Of a DNA stretch of 64,000 nt, positions 25,884 to 34,478 are shown in pieces. Source of the stretch: Stagnihabitans tardus (lineage in GTDB: Bacteria > Pseudomonadota > Alphaproteobacteria > Rhodobacterales > Rhodobacteraceae); the NCBI RefSeq assembly GCF_009925085.1, contig NZ_JAABNR010000011.1:112145-176144 (forward strand). The letters run 5' to 3'. Every line of letters starts with the position of its first letter. Position 1 is the stretch's first letter. Made by a program: the position numbers and the translations under genes. The notes under the pieces are model-generated. The model did not search any database. It was given only the letters and a program-made list of their open reading frames with translations, and was not told where the DNA came from.

Positions 25884-26093
25884 TCATCTCCTGTCCTCCA
25901 ACTCGGCCTGGAAGAGCCGCATCCGGTGGACCAGCTTCTCCTGGTCGGTGACGCTGTCGAAATGCTCGAAGAGGAACGACAGCGCCTCCCCCTCCTCCAG
26001 CCCCGCCTCGGCAGCGAAGCGGCGCAGGCGGCGGTAGCCGTCCTCGGTCATGGCGACGGGAAACCGCCGGGTCAGTCGAAATCGCTTGGGCAT
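25884..26093 (-). CDS. small conserved basic protein (69 aa)
   Basis: 69 residues: MPKRFRLTRRFPVAMTEDGY then RRLRRFAAEAGLEEGEALSF and a C-terminal helix ending ELEDRR. The helix-turn pattern and basic N-terminus resemble short ribbon-helix-helix or Arc-like proteins, but the match is weak. AAGGAGGGCCC before ATG 26093 fixes this start over the upstream ATG 26168, which lies inside a GATATTT repeat. It sits between the acyl-CoA dehydrogenase and GST genes on the same strand and may be a small regulator. Confidence 0.6.
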   Translation of the reverse strand: MPKRFRLTRRFPVAMTEDGYRRLRRFAAEAGLEEGEALSFLFEHFDSVTDQEKLVHRMRLFQAELEDRR

Positions 26094-26151
26094 CGGGCCC
26101 TCCTTTCGCCGCCAGCCTGAACCTCTTCGCCACGCGCCGCAACGCCCCTCC

Positions 26152-26177
26152 CTTTCATACTGACCCAAATATCCCTG
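26152..26177 (-). repeat. GATATTT element, copy 5
   Basis: CTTTCATACTGACCCAAATA followed by TCCCTG. Read on the minus strand it points into the small gene at 26093, and it supplies a false upstream ATG. Confidence 0.7.
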
Positions 26178-26219
26178 GGGTGCGGGGGCAGGGCCCCCGC
26201 GCTTCGGGCCGGGAGGCCG

Positions 26220-27941
26220 TCAGAATTCCTCCGCCGCAAGGCCCATGACCGTGCTCCCCCCGGCCTCGATCCGGGCCAGGTGCAGGGCGCAGGCGGGCAG
26301 GATGCGGGTCATGTAATGCCGCGCGGTGACCAGCTTGGCGCGGCCAAAGGCGTCGTCCATCTCCAACGCGGCGCGCGCCATGCGCACCCACATGAGGCCG
26401 AGGCAGACATGGCCCGCCAGGTGCAGGAAATCCGTCGCCCCCGCCAGGGCATCCTCGGGCGCCTTCATCGCGCGGTCGAGGAAATACATCGCCGCCTGCT
26501 GCATCTGCTTGGAGGCCTGCTTCAAGGGGCCGGTGAACTCCGCCATCCCCGGCGTCTCGTCGCGGCATTCGGCCTTGACCAGCTCGAAAAAGGCCATGAC
26601 CGGCTTGCCACCCTCGGCCGCAAGCTTGCGGCCCACCAGGTCCAGCGCCTGGACCCCATTGGCGCCCTCGTAGATCATGGCGATCCGCGCATCGCGGACA
26701 TATTGGCTGACCGGGTTGTCCTCGATATAGCCATGGCCGCCCCAGACCTGCTGGGCCGTCACCGTGGTCTCGAAGCCCTTGTCGGTCAGGAAACCCTTCA
26801 TCACCGGGATCAGAAGCGAGACCAGGGCATCGGCCTCGCGGTCCCCCTGGCGGTGCGCCCGGTCGATCAGCGATGCGCCCCAATAGGTCAGCGCCCTTGC
26901 CGCCTCGATAAAGGCGCGCTGGTCCATCAGCATGCGGCGGATGTCGGGATGGACGATCAGGGGCTCGGGCGCGCCCGGGCCCGAGGTCACGCCGCGACCC
27001 TGCAACCGCTCTTTCGCATAGGTGACCGAGGCCTGGTGCGCCGCCTCGGCCTGGGCATAGCCCTGCAGCGCCACGCCCAGCCGCGCCTCGTTCATCATGG
27101 TGAACATGGCGCGCATCCCCTTGTGGAGATCGCCGACCAGCCAGCCCTTGGCGCCGTCGAAATTCATCACGCAGGTCGGGCTGCCATGGATGCCCATCTT
27201 CTCTTCGACCTTGCCCGGCGCCACGGCGTTCCGGACCCCGTCGATATATTTCGGCACGACGAAGAGGCTGATCCCCTTGGTCCCCTCCCCCCCGCCCGGG
27301 GCCTTGGCGAGGACCAGGTGGATGATGTTCTCGGCCATCTCGTGATCGCCGGCCGAGATGAAGATCTTCGTCCCGGTGATGCTGTAGGAGCCATCGTCCT
27401 GCGGCTCTGCCCTCGTGCGGATGAGCCCAAGGTCCGTGCCGCAGTGCGGCTCGGTCAGGTTCATCGTGCCGGTCCATTCGCAGGTGGCAAGCTTCGGCAG
27501 GTAAAGCGCCTTCTGCGCCTCGGTCCCATGGGCCCGCAGGGCGGAATAGGCGCCATGGGTCAGGCCTTGATACATTTGCAAGGCCATATTGGCGCTGACG
27601 AAGGTCTCGTTGACCGCCGTATGCAGGACGTAAGGCAGGCCCTGGCCGCCATGGTCCGTGTCGCAGTCGATCGCGGTCCAGCCACCCTGCCGCAGCGCAT
27701 CGAATGCCGCCTGGAAGCCCCCCGGAACCCTGACCTTGCCGCCCTCGAGCTTGCAGCCCTCGCGGTCGCCCACCGCGTTCAGGGGCGCGAGGACCTCTTC
27801 GGCCAGCTTGCCCGCCTCCGCGAGGATCGCCCCGGTGAAGCCCGGGTCCAGATCAGCATAGCCCGGAACCGCGCTGTCCTGCACCTTCAGAACCCGGTGC
27901 AAGACGAAGTCGATCTCTCCCAGGGGCGCCCGATATCCCAT
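26220..27941 (-). CDS. acyl-CoA dehydrogenase (DmdC/FadE-like)
   Basis: 573-residue FAD enzyme for the first oxidation of an acyl-CoA. Motifs: [16 protein letters not shown] (FAD/substrate loop, residue about 160), [18 protein letters not shown], and [17 protein letters not shown] with the catalytic Glu near 430; an extra C-terminal helical domain follows. Length and sequence order match the subfamily with 3-methylmercaptopropionyl-CoA dehydrogenase (DmdC), but long-chain substrates are equally possible. A MerR regulator lies three bases upstream in the same orientation and probably controls it. Confidence 0.9.
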   Translation of the reverse strand: MGYRAPLGEIDFVLHRVLKVQDSAVPGYADLDPGFTGAILAEAGKLAEEVLAPLNAVGDREGCKLEGGKVRVPGGFQAAFDALRQGGWTAIDCDTDHGGQGLPYVLHTAVNETFVSANMALQMYQGLTHGAYSALRAHGTEAQKALYLPKLATCEWTGTMNLTEPHCGTDLGLIRTRAEPQDDGSYSITGTKIFISAGDHEMAENIIHLVLAKAPGGGEGTKGISLFVVPKYIDGVRNAVAPGKVEEKMGIHGSPTCVMNFDGAKGWLVGDLHKGMRAMFTMMNEARLGVALQGYAQAEAAHQASVTYAKERLQGRGVTSGPGAPEPLIVHPDIRRMLMDQRAFIEAARALTYWGASLIDRAHRQGDREADALVSLLIPVMKGFLTDKGFETTVTAQQVWGGHGYIEDNPVSQYVRDARIAMIYEGANGVQALDLVGRKLAAEGGKPVMAFFELVKAECRDETPGMAEFTGPLKQASKQMQQAAMYFLDRAMKAPEDALAGATDFLHLAGHVCLGLMWVRMARAALEMDDAFGRAKLVTARHYMTRILPACALHLARIEAGGSTVMGLAAEEF

Positions 27942-27944
27942 TTC

Positions 27945-28334
27945 CTACTCCGCAGCCGCCTTGAAGGCCGCGATCATCGCGGCGCCCTCGGCGATTTCCT
28001 GTTTCAACTCTGCGATGGCCAGGTCCAGTTCCGCCCGCTGCGCCTCCATCTGGGCCAGGCGGTCCACCGCCAGCTCATAGGTGCGTTCCAGCTGCGCCTG
28101 GTTCGAGCCATCGCGTTCATACATGTTCAACAGCTGGCGAATGTCCTCGAGGCTGAAGCCAAAGCGCTTGCCGCGCAGGATCAGCTGAAGCCTGGCCCGC
28201 GCCTTGCGGTCGTAAAGCCGCCGGGCCCCCCGGCGGATCGGCCAGATCAGCTCTTTCTGCTCGTAAAAGCGCAGGGTGCGGGCAGTGACCTCATAGGTCT
28301 CGCACATTTCGCCGATCGTCAGGACATCGTCCAT
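27945..28334 (-). CDS. MerR-family regulator 1
   Basis: 129 residues: winged HTH MDDVLTIGEMCETYEVTART with LRFYEQKELI and RRLYDRKARARLQLILRGKR, then the coiled coil (about 85-125). No metal-binding cysteines, so it belongs to the LiuR/fatty-acid-type branch. A second paralogue follows upstream at 28416. The acyl-CoA dehydrogenase gene starts three bases after its stop. Start at 28334 chosen for GGAG ten bases upstream; ATG 28346 is the alternative. A palindrome TTGACGTCAA in the 82-base gap behind it is a good operator candidate. Confidence 0.85.
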   Translation of the reverse strand: MDDVLTIGEMCETYEVTARTLRFYEQKELIWPIRRGARRLYDRKARARLQLILRGKRFGFSLEDIRQLLNMYERDGSNQAQLERTYELAVDRLAQMEAQRAELDLAIAELKQEIAEGAAMIAAFKAAAE

Positions 28335-28379
28335 TGCAGTCTCCATGGGCAAAGGATGGCGCGGCTTGGGCGCCGTGAA

Positions 28380-28412
28380 AAGACAAATTGACGTTGACGT
28401 CAAGGTAACGTG
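28380..28412. promoter_or_regulatory. probable MerR operator between the two regulators
   Basis: Holds the 10-bp palindrome TTGACGTCAA with flanking ACGTTGACGTCAAGGTAACG (near 28387-28408), upstream of MerR regulator 1. A related half (CTTAACGTCAA) lies before MerR regulator 2. It resembles the ACGT-containing operators of LiuR-type MerR proteins. Confidence 0.55.
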
Positions 28413-28415
28413 GCG

Positions 28416-28793
28416 TCACGGCAGGCGGGACAGCTCCTCGGCCGAGGCGGCCCGCAAGGCGCGCAGGTCGGCGATGCGGCGGGCGAGTTCGGCCTCTTCC
28501 TCGGCCAGGGCGGCGAGGCGACGGTCGGCCAGTTCCAGCCAGGCTTCCAGCTGCGGCCGCGTGCCCTTCTGGTCATAGATCAAGAGCCACTGCCGGATTT
28601 CTTCCAGGCTAAAGCCGAAGTGGCGGCCGCGCAGGATCAGGGTCAGCCGCGCGGATTCGCGCGGGCCATAGAACCGCGCCCGGCCCTGCTTTTGCGGGGC
28701 AAGCAGTTCAATATACTCGTAATAACGCAGGGTGCGCGGGGTCACGTCGAACCGGGCGCACATCTCCTTGAAGGGGATCAGGGTCTCATTCAT
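28416..28793 (-). CDS. MerR-family regulator 2
   Basis: 125 residues: MNETLIPFKEMCARFDVTPR with LRYYEYIELL and ARFYGPRESARLTLILRGRH form the winged HTH; the coiled coil is Glu/Ala-rich. It is paralogous to regulator 1. ATG 28793 is preceded by AAGG. Upstream of it the bases GTTGACGTTAAGGTAAGG on the minus strand form a likely binding site. It is divergent from the hotdog thioesterase gene at 28871, so one operator could serve both. Confidence 0.83.
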   Translation of the reverse strand: MNETLIPFKEMCARFDVTPRTLRYYEYIELLAPQKQGRARFYGPRESARLTLILRGRHFGFSLEEIRQWLLIYDQKGTRPQLEAWLELADRRLAALAEEEAELARRIADLRALRAASAEELSRLP

Positions 28794-28796
28794 GGA

Positions 28797-28818
28797 CCTT
28801 ACCTTAACGTCAACTGCG
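28797..28818. promoter_or_regulatory. probable MerR operator before regulator 2
   Basis: Plus strand CCTTACCTTAACGTCAACTG, matching the minus-strand form GTTGACGTTAAGGTAAGG. It shares the TTGACGT core with the site at 28380-28412 and sits in the divergent gap to the thioesterase. Confidence 0.5.
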
Positions 28819-28870
28819 GCCCGGGGCAAATGCCTCTTGCAGGCGCCGTGCCTTGCGCCAAGATGGAGCC

Positions 28871-29308
28871 ATGACCGAAGATCCCCGCCCCCAAGATCCC
28901 CGACTTGCCCTGGCCCAAAGTTTCATCCGCGCGCTGCCCCATTCCGCCGCCTTGGGGATGGACCTTGTCCACCTCGGCGCCGGGGAGGCCGTGATCACCA
29001 TGCCCTATGACCCGCGGCTGGTGGGTGACCCTGCGACGGGAGTGATCCATGGCGGGGCGATCTCGGCCTTGATGGACACGGCCTCGGGCGCCTCGGTCAT
29101 GTCGCACCCTTCCGCGCCGCGCTCGACTGCGACGCTGGACCTGCGCATCGACTACATGCGCCCCGCGACCCCGGGGCAGAGGATCACGGCAAGGGCCGAG
29201 GTGACCCATGTCACGCGCTCGGTCGCCTTCATCCGGGTGACGGCCTGCGACGAAGATACCGCACGTCCGGTGGCCCAGGGCACCGGCACTTTCACGCTGG
29301 AGCGATAG
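28871..29308 (+). CDS. hotdog-fold thioesterase (PaaI type) 1
   Basis: 145 residues: PHSAALGMDLVHLGAGEAVI, then the helix-turn VIHGGAISALMDTASGASVM carrying the HGG motif typical of PaaI-type acyl-CoA thioesterases, and LDLRIDYMRPATPGQRITAR. It likely hydrolyses acyl- or aryl-CoA esters. It reads divergently from MerR regulator 2 and abuts the second hotdog gene without a gap. Confidence 0.88.
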   Translation: MTEDPRPQDPRLALAQSFIRALPHSAALGMDLVHLGAGEAVITMPYDPRLVGDPATGVIHGGAISALMDTASGASVMSHPSAPRSTATLDLRIDYMRPATPGQRITARAEVTHVTRSVAFIRVTACDEDTARPVAQGTGTFTLER

Positions 29309-29776
29309 ATGCCCCCCGAACCCGTCGAAGTGGTGAAATCCCGGCGCGAGGCGGCCTTGGCGCGGCTCGTGGCCTCGGTGCCCTATATCGGCTTCCTCGG
29401 CGCCCGTTTCGACCGGCGCGGCGACGAGCTGACCGCCCATCTGCCCTTCTCCCCCATGCTGATCGGCAATCCCCAGCTTCCTGCCCTGCATGGCGGCGCC
29501 ACGGCGGCCTTCCTCGAGGTCACGGCGATCATCGAACTGGCCTGGACCAATCTCTGGGAGGATATCGAGGCCGGGCGCCTCTCGGACGAGATCGCCTTGC
29601 CCAAGACCGTGACCTTCACCGTCGATTACCTGCGCACGGGCCTGCCGCGCGATGCCTATGCCCGGGCCCGGGTCAACCGGTCAGGGCGGCGCTTTGCCAG
29701 CGTCCATGTCGAGGCCTGGCAGGACAACCGCGCCCGCCCCTTCGTCGCCGCCACCGCGCATTTCCTGATGCCGTGA
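29309..29776 (+). CDS. hotdog-fold thioesterase 2
   Basis: 155 residues: VPYIGFLGARFDRRGDELTA, LPALHGGATAAFLEVTAIIE with the HGG motif, VTFTVDYLRTGLPRDAYARA. A paralogue-like partner of the preceding gene; the ATG directly follows the neighbour's stop. Two tandem hotdog genes may encode a heteromer or serve chains of different length. Substrate unknown. Confidence 0.85.
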   Translation: MPPEPVEVVKSRREAALARLVASVPYIGFLGARFDRRGDELTAHLPFSPMLIGNPQLPALHGGATAAFLEVTAIIELAWTNLWEDIEAGRLSDEIALPKTVTFTVDYLRTGLPRDAYARARVNRSGRRFASVHVEAWQDNRARPFVAATAHFLMP

Positions 29777-29781
29777 CAGGT

Positions 29782-29807
29782 TTTCATACTGACCCAAATA
29801 TCCCGGG
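29782..29807 (-). repeat. GATATTT element, copy 6
   Basis: TTTCATACTGACCCAAATAT followed by CCCGGG, six bases after the thioesterase stop. A GGGGCAGAGCCCC hairpin follows at once, in the gap to the convergent TIGR02186 gene. Confidence 0.7.
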
Positions 29808-29834
29808 GTGTGGGGCAGAGCCCCACTGAGGCCC

Positions 29835-30578
29835 CTACCACCGGAACCGCCGGAAGAGCTCTGACGCCCCCCAGCCCGCCACCATCGCCATGATCAGCGA
29901 GAGCAGGCCGTAAGCCAGGGGCTGCTCCATGGCGAGGTTGTAAAGCCAGCGCTCGATCCCAGCCTTGCGCACATCGATGACGTTTTCCTGCATGTCCACG
30001 ACCTCGCCGCCCCGGGTCAGGAAGATGCGGACCCGGTAATCGCCCTCGATCAGGTTGGCGGGCAGGGTGATATCGGTGCGGAACAGCGATTGGCGCAGCA
30101 AGAGCACGGCGTTCTGCGCCAGCCGATATTGCCCCGTCCCTTCGCGGATGCGTTGCAGGGCCTGGACATAGGCCTCTTCATCCTCGGCCCCCGCAATGGC
30201 CTCGATGGTCGAGGGGATCGAGACATGGTGCTTGGCGTCCTCTTTCGGGCTGAGGATATCGCCAAGCTCTCCGGTCGTGGCCACGGCATAGAAGGAGGGC
30301 GCCGAGGCGATCTGCACCGCGCCCCGGTTCAGCCAGATCCCCGCCACGCGCTCTTTCTTGCGGATCACCAGGGGCGTCGCCGGCCCCTCGACCGTGACGA
30401 TGACCTGCAGCAGAGGCCAGTCGGGCGGCGGCGCCTCGCGCATGGCGGCGCCATAGATCAGGATGGCCGTGCCGTTGAAACTGGTGTCGATCGAGACATC
30501 CGAAGTCGAGACGCCCGAGACGATCTCTTCGGCCCGCAGCGGCAGGGCCAGCGCCAGGAGGAGCAGGAGCCATCTCAT
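29835..30578 (-). CDS. TIGR02186-family membrane-anchored protein
   Basis: 247 residues. Signal peptide 1-17 (LLLLLALALPLRAEE), a beta-rich extracytoplasmic region (VSTSDVSIDTSFNGTAILIY, VIRKKERVAGIWLNRGAVQI), then a C-terminal TM helix PLAYGLLSLIMAMVAGWGAS with a short RRFRW tail inside. TIGR02186 proteins are typical of Rhodobacterales and regularly accompany TauE-like exporters. The start overlaps the tauE stop, so the two are coupled. A role in sulfur-anion export is inference. Confidence 0.88.
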   Translation of the reverse strand: MRWLLLLLALALPLRAEEIVSGVSTSDVSIDTSFNGTAILIYGAAMREAPPPDWPLLQVIVTVEGPATPLVIRKKERVAGIWLNRGAVQIASAPSFYAVATTGELGDILSPKEDAKHHVSIPSTIEAIAGAEDEEAYVQALQRIREGTGQYRLAQNAVLLLRQSLFRTDITLPANLIEGDYRVRIFLTRGGEVVDMQENVIDVRKAGIERWLYNLAMEQPLAYGLLSLIMAMVAGWGASELFRRFRW

Positions 30579-31492
30579 CGCCCCACCCCCAGGGTCGTGA
30601 CCGAATAGAGTTCGGAGGGCGTCAGGACCAGGTCGAAGCCGATCTTGACCGCGACGGCCAGGACCAACAGCGACAGGAGGATCCGCAGCTGTTCGGCCTT
30701 CAGCCGGATGCCGACCTTGGTGCCGATCTGCGCCCCGATCACTCCGCCGAGGATCAGAAGCAGCGCCAGCATCATGTCCACCGTGTGATGGGTGACGGCA
30801 TGGACAAGCGTCGTATAGGCGGTGACGAAGGTGATCTGGAACAGCGAGGTCCCCACCACGACCTTGGTGGGCATGCCGAGGATATAGATCATCAGCGGCA
30901 CCATGATGAAGCCGCCGCCCACCCCCATGATGGCCGAAAGGAAGCCCACGAAGAACCCCGCCACCAGCGGCGGGATGATCGAGATATAAAGCCCAGAGGC
31001 GCGGAACTTCACCTTGAAAGGCAGTTCATGGACGATGGCATGGACCGTCCCGCGCCGGACCTTGGGCGCTCCGACCCGGCGGAGTGACCGGATGCTTTCG
31101 GTCAGCATCATCCCGCCCACGAGGCCGAGGAAGAGAACATAGGACAGCTGCACGAAAAGGTCGGTCTGGCCCAGCTTGCCCATCAGGTCGAAGACATAGC
31201 CCCCCACGGTCGAGCCCACGAGGCCGCCTATGGTCAGCACGGTCCCCATCTTCATGTCGACCGCCCGACGCTTGAACTGCGCGAGCACGCCCGAGATCGA
31301 GGAGGCCACGACCTGGTTCGCCCCGGTAGCCACCGCGACGCCCGAGGGCACGCCGATCAGCATGAGCAAAGGCGTGATCAGGAACCCGCCGCCCACGCCG
31401 AAGAGCCCTGAGAGAAACCCCACGAGCCCGCCTAGCCCCAGAAGGACGAAGGCATTGACCGAGACCTCGGCAATCGGAAGGTAAAGCTGCAT
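30575..31492 (-). CDS. TauE/SafE-family sulfite exporter-like permease
   Basis: 305 residues with about eight TM segments: LLGLGGLVGFLSGLFGVGGG and VGFLSAIMGVGGGFIMVPLM are the paired TauE/SafE repeats (GVGGGF motif twice). It exports sulfite or organosulfonates in described members. It is the first gene of a two-gene unit with the TIGR02186 protein. The gap of 108 bases to the preceding purine operon has imperfect hairpins that may terminate that operon. Confidence 0.9.
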   Translation of the reverse strand: MQLYLPIAEVSVNAFVLLGLGGLVGFLSGLFGVGGGFLITPLLMLIGVPSGVAVATGANQVVASSISGVLAQFKRRAVDMKMGTVLTIGGLVGSTVGGYVFDLMGKLGQTDLFVQLSYVLFLGLVGGMMLTESIRSLRRVGAPKVRRGTVHAIVHELPFKVKFRASGLYISIIPPLVAGFFVGFLSAIMGVGGGFIMVPLMIYILGMPTKVVVGTSLFQITFVTAYTTLVHAVTHHTVDMMLALLLILGGVIGAQIGTKVGIRLKAEQLRILLSLLVLAVAVKIGFDLVLTPSELYSVTTLGVGR

Positions 31493-31600
31493 CGACAGGG
31501 CCCTTTCCCCCAGCGATGCGCGGCTTTCAGCCCCCTGTCAAAGGGGAAATCGCCCCCTGGGGAGCGATTCCCGCCAAATGCCCGCGATAGGGCAAATCGG

Positions 31601-32398
31601 TCACAGGGCCTTATATTCCTTGAGGAAATCACGAATAATCCGGTCGAGTTTCGCCGCGCCGAGCGGGGCCATGGCCTTGGTATGCTCGTGGGAGATATTC
31701 TCGGAGGACATGCCCGCAGCCATATTGGTGATCGAGGAAATCGCCGCGACCTTCAGGCCGAGGAAACGGGCCAGGATGACGTCGGGCACGGTGGACATGC
31801 CCACGGCATCGCCGCCGAGGATCTTGATGGCGCGGATCTCGGCGGGGGTTTCGAAAGAGGGCCCTGAGTACCAGGCATAGACGCCCTCGGCGAGCGGGAT
31901 GCCTTGCCGCGCGGCGGCGGCCCTGAGGCCCGCGCGCAGCTCGGGGTCATGGGCGGTGGTCATCGGCACGAAGCGGGCTTCGGTGGGCTCTCCGATCAGG
32001 GGGTTGAGGCCCGAGAAGTTGATATGGTCGGAAAGAAGCATCAGGTCGCCGGGCCGCGTCGTCTCGACCAGGCTGCCGGCGGCATTGGTGGCGATCAGGG
32101 CCTTGGCGCCAAGGCCCTTGAGCGTCTCCAGGGCCACGCGCATCGCGGCGGGGTTGCCCTTTTCGTAGTAATGCTCGCGGGCGCCGAAGACGGCGACCCG
32201 GACGCCCTCCAGCATGCCCACATGCAGGTTCGGATTGTGGCCCGACACGGCGGCATGGGGGAAGCCCGGCAGGTCGGCATAGGGGATCGCCACACCCTCC
32301 ACCGCATGGGCCAGGTGACCCAGGCCCGAGCCCAGGATCAGGCCAAGCGCCACGGGCTCCGTGCCTGCACGGGCGCGGATGATGTCAACCGGGGTCAT
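31601..32398 (-). CDS. purine nucleoside phosphorylase
   Basis: 265 residues, PNP/MTAP family II (trimeric type): GLILGSGLGHLAHAVEGVAI, phosphate-site HYYEKGNPAAMRVALETL, NAAGSLVETTRPGDLMLLSD, and base-site ITNMAAGMSS. It releases free purine base and ribose-1-phosphate from nucleosides. The start overlaps the stop of the upstream permease (ATGA), placing it last in the nucleoside ABC-transporter operon. This gives uptake and immediate phosphorolysis in one transcript. Confidence 0.92.
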   Translation of the reverse strand: MTPVDIIRARAGTEPVALGLILGSGLGHLAHAVEGVAIPYADLPGFPHAAVSGHNPNLHVGMLEGVRVAVFGAREHYYEKGNPAAMRVALETLKGLGAKALIATNAAGSLVETTRPGDLMLLSDHINFSGLNPLIGEPTEARFVPMTTAHDPELRAGLRAAAARQGIPLAEGVYAWYSGPSFETPAEIRAIKILGGDAVGMSTVPDVILARFLGLKVAAISSITNMAAGMSSENISHEHTKAMAPLGAAKLDRIIRDFLKEYKAL

Positions 32399-33363
32399 CA
32401 GCGTTCCTTCACATAGGGCTCGCCGCCGGCACGGGGCGGGATGGCCTTGCCGACGAAGCCCGCCAGGATGATCACGGTCAGGATGAAGGGCAGGGCATTG
32501 GTGAACTGGCCGGGGATCACGACCGGGATGCCGATGCCGTTCAGGTCGATGTTCTGGAAGCGGATCGAGATCGCGTCGAGGAAACCAAACAGCAGACAGG
32601 CCCAAAGCGCGGGCACCGGTTTCCACTTGGCGAAGATCAGGGCGGCCAGCGCGATATAGCCGCGCCCCGCCGTCATCTCGCGCTGGAACGAAGTGTTCAG
32701 CCCCATCGACATATAGACCCCGGCCAGCCCGCAGAGGACCGCCGTGATGCCGACCGCCGCATAGCGCAGCCGCACGACCGAGACGCCTGCGGTATCGACG
32801 GCAGCCGGGTTCTCTCCGACCGCGCGCAGGCGCAGGCCAAAGCGGGTGCGATACAGAAGCCACCAGGTGAAGGGCACGGCCAGAAGCGCGACATAGACCA
32901 GGATGCCATGGCCGAGGAACAGCTCCAGCACCGGATGGGCATGGCCGTCGATGCCGAAGAGGTCGAGGATCGGGGTCTGCGCCAGGCGCCCTTCCGACAG
33001 GGCCGGGGTCTGGCCGCCTTGGCCGAACCAGGCAGCGCCCAGGACGATGGTCAGGCCAGAGGCGAAGAAGTTGATCGCCACGCCCGAGATCAACTGGTTG
33101 CCCCGGAAGGTGATCGAGGCCAGGCCATGCACAGCCGCGAGGATCAGCGCGGCGCCGATCCCCGCCAGGACCCCCGCCAAGGCGCTGCCCGTGACCGCCG
33201 CCGCCGCCGCCCCGGCAAAGGCCGCGGCCAGCATCTTGCCCTCGAGCCCGATGTCAAAGACCCCGGCGCGTTCGGAATAAAGCCCGGCGAGGCAGGCGAA
33301 GAGCAGCGGCGTCGACATGCGGATCGTCGATTCCAGGATTTGCAGGATGGCGATCAGGTCCAT
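32398..33363 (-). CDS. nucleoside ABC transporter permease 2
   Basis: 321 residues, about nine TM segments, BPD_transp_2 family. TPLLFACLAGLYSERAGVFD and IGLEGKMLAAAFAGAAAAAV at the N-terminus; RAVGENPAAVDTAGVSVVRL, the cytoplasmic coupling loop; GYIALAALIFAKWKPVPALW. These match the guanosine/nucleoside importer class (NupQ/BmpC systems). It overlaps both the preceding permease (by one base) and PNP. Confidence 0.92.
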   Translation of the reverse strand: MDLIAILQILESTIRMSTPLLFACLAGLYSERAGVFDIGLEGKMLAAAFAGAAAAAVTGSALAGVLAGIGAALILAAVHGLASITFRGNQLISGVAINFFASGLTIVLGAAWFGQGGQTPALSEGRLAQTPILDLFGIDGHAHPVLELFLGHGILVYVALLAVPFTWWLLYRTRFGLRLRAVGENPAAVDTAGVSVVRLRYAAVGITAVLCGLAGVYMSMGLNTSFQREMTAGRGYIALAALIFAKWKPVPALWACLLFGFLDAISIRFQNIDLNGIGIPVVIPGQFTNALPFILTVIILAGFVGKAIPPRAGGEPYVKER

Positions 33364-34478
33364 CAGGCGGCCCCTTTCAGCTTGGCGAAAAGCTTCTCAA
33401 GCGGGCGTTGCACCATATAGGGCAGGGCGCCGGTGAAGAGGATGACAAGCGCCTGAAGCACGATGATGACCTCGCGCGGGATTTTCAGCTGCTCGCCCGT
33501 GACCGGGTCGGTGGCGAGCGCCAGCTGGTTGCCGCCCTGGTAGAGGAAGCCGAACAGCAGCGAGGCCAGGACGATGCCGAAAGGATGGTTGCGGCCCATG
33601 AGCGCCACGGCGATGCCGATGAAGCCCGCGCCCTCGACCGAGTTCAAGACCAGGCGATGCGCGCCGCCCTGCACGGCATTGACCGCCATCAGGCCCGAGA
33701 TCCCGCCCGAAAGCAGGAGCGCGTAAAGCGTGATGCGGACCGGGCCGATGCCCGCATAGACGGCGGCCTTCTCCTGCTTGCCGAAGGCGCGGATCGCATA
33801 GCCAAGCCGCGTGTGCCACAGAAGCACCCAGGTCGCAAAGGCGAGGCCGAGCGCCACGAAGAGCATGATATTGGCCGGTGGCGCCTTGGAGAAGGGGATG
33901 CCGACGGCGCCGAAGATATCGGCCAGTTTCGGCAGGTTGAAGGCCTTGTCAAAGCGCGCCGTGGCCGGGTCCATCGTGCCCTCGGGCTTGAGGACATTCA
34001 CGAGGAGGTAAGAGATCAGCGCATAGGCGATGAAGTTGAACATCATCGTGGTGATGACGATATGGCTGCCGCGCTTGGCTTGCAGCCAGGCGGGGATCAG
34101 GGCCCAGAGGGCTCCGAACAGGGCCGAAAGCGTGATCGAGCCCAAGAGCGCCATGGACCAATGCGGCCAGGGGAAGAAGAGGCAGGCAATCGCCACGCCA
34201 AAGCCGCCCAGCGTCGCCTGACCCTCTCCGCCGATGTTGAAGAGGCTGGCGTGGAAGGCGATCGAGACGCCGAGCCCGGTCAGCATGAAGTTGGTGGCGT
34301 AAAACAGCGTGTAGCCCCAGCCGGTCTGGGTGCCGAGCGCGCCGGTGATCATCGAGGTCAAGGCCACGACGGGGCTTTGCCCGATGGAAGCGATCAGGAT
34401 GCCGCAAAAGACGAAAGCGATGGCAAGGCAGATGAGCGGCACCAGCACGACATCGGCCCAGCGGGGGAGTTTGGTCAT
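33363..34478 (-). CDS. nucleoside ABC transporter permease 1
   Basis: 371 residues, about ten TM segments. GEGQATLGGFGVAIACLFFP, QAKRGSHIVITTMMFNFIAY and AFGKQEKAAVYAGIGPVRIT (coupling loop) are typical of the longer permease in BMP-type nucleoside importers. It overlaps the ATPase gene by four bases and works as a heterodimer with permease 2 in the inner membrane. Confidence 0.92.
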   Translation of the reverse strand: MTKLPRWADVVLVPLICLAIAFVFCGILIASIGQSPVVALTSMITGALGTQTGWGYTLFYATNFMLTGLGVSIAFHASLFNIGGEGQATLGGFGVAIACLFFPWPHWSMALLGSITLSALFGALWALIPAWLQAKRGSHIVITTMMFNFIAYALISYLLVNVLKPEGTMDPATARFDKAFNLPKLADIFGAVGIPFSKAPPANIMLFVALGLAFATWVLLWHTRLGYAIRAFGKQEKAAVYAGIGPVRITLYALLLSGGISGLMAVNAVQGGAHRLVLNSVEGAGFIGIAVALMGRNHPFGIVLASLLFGFLYQGGNQLALATDPVTGEQLKIPREVIIVLQALVILFTGALPYMVQRPLEKLFAKLKGAA

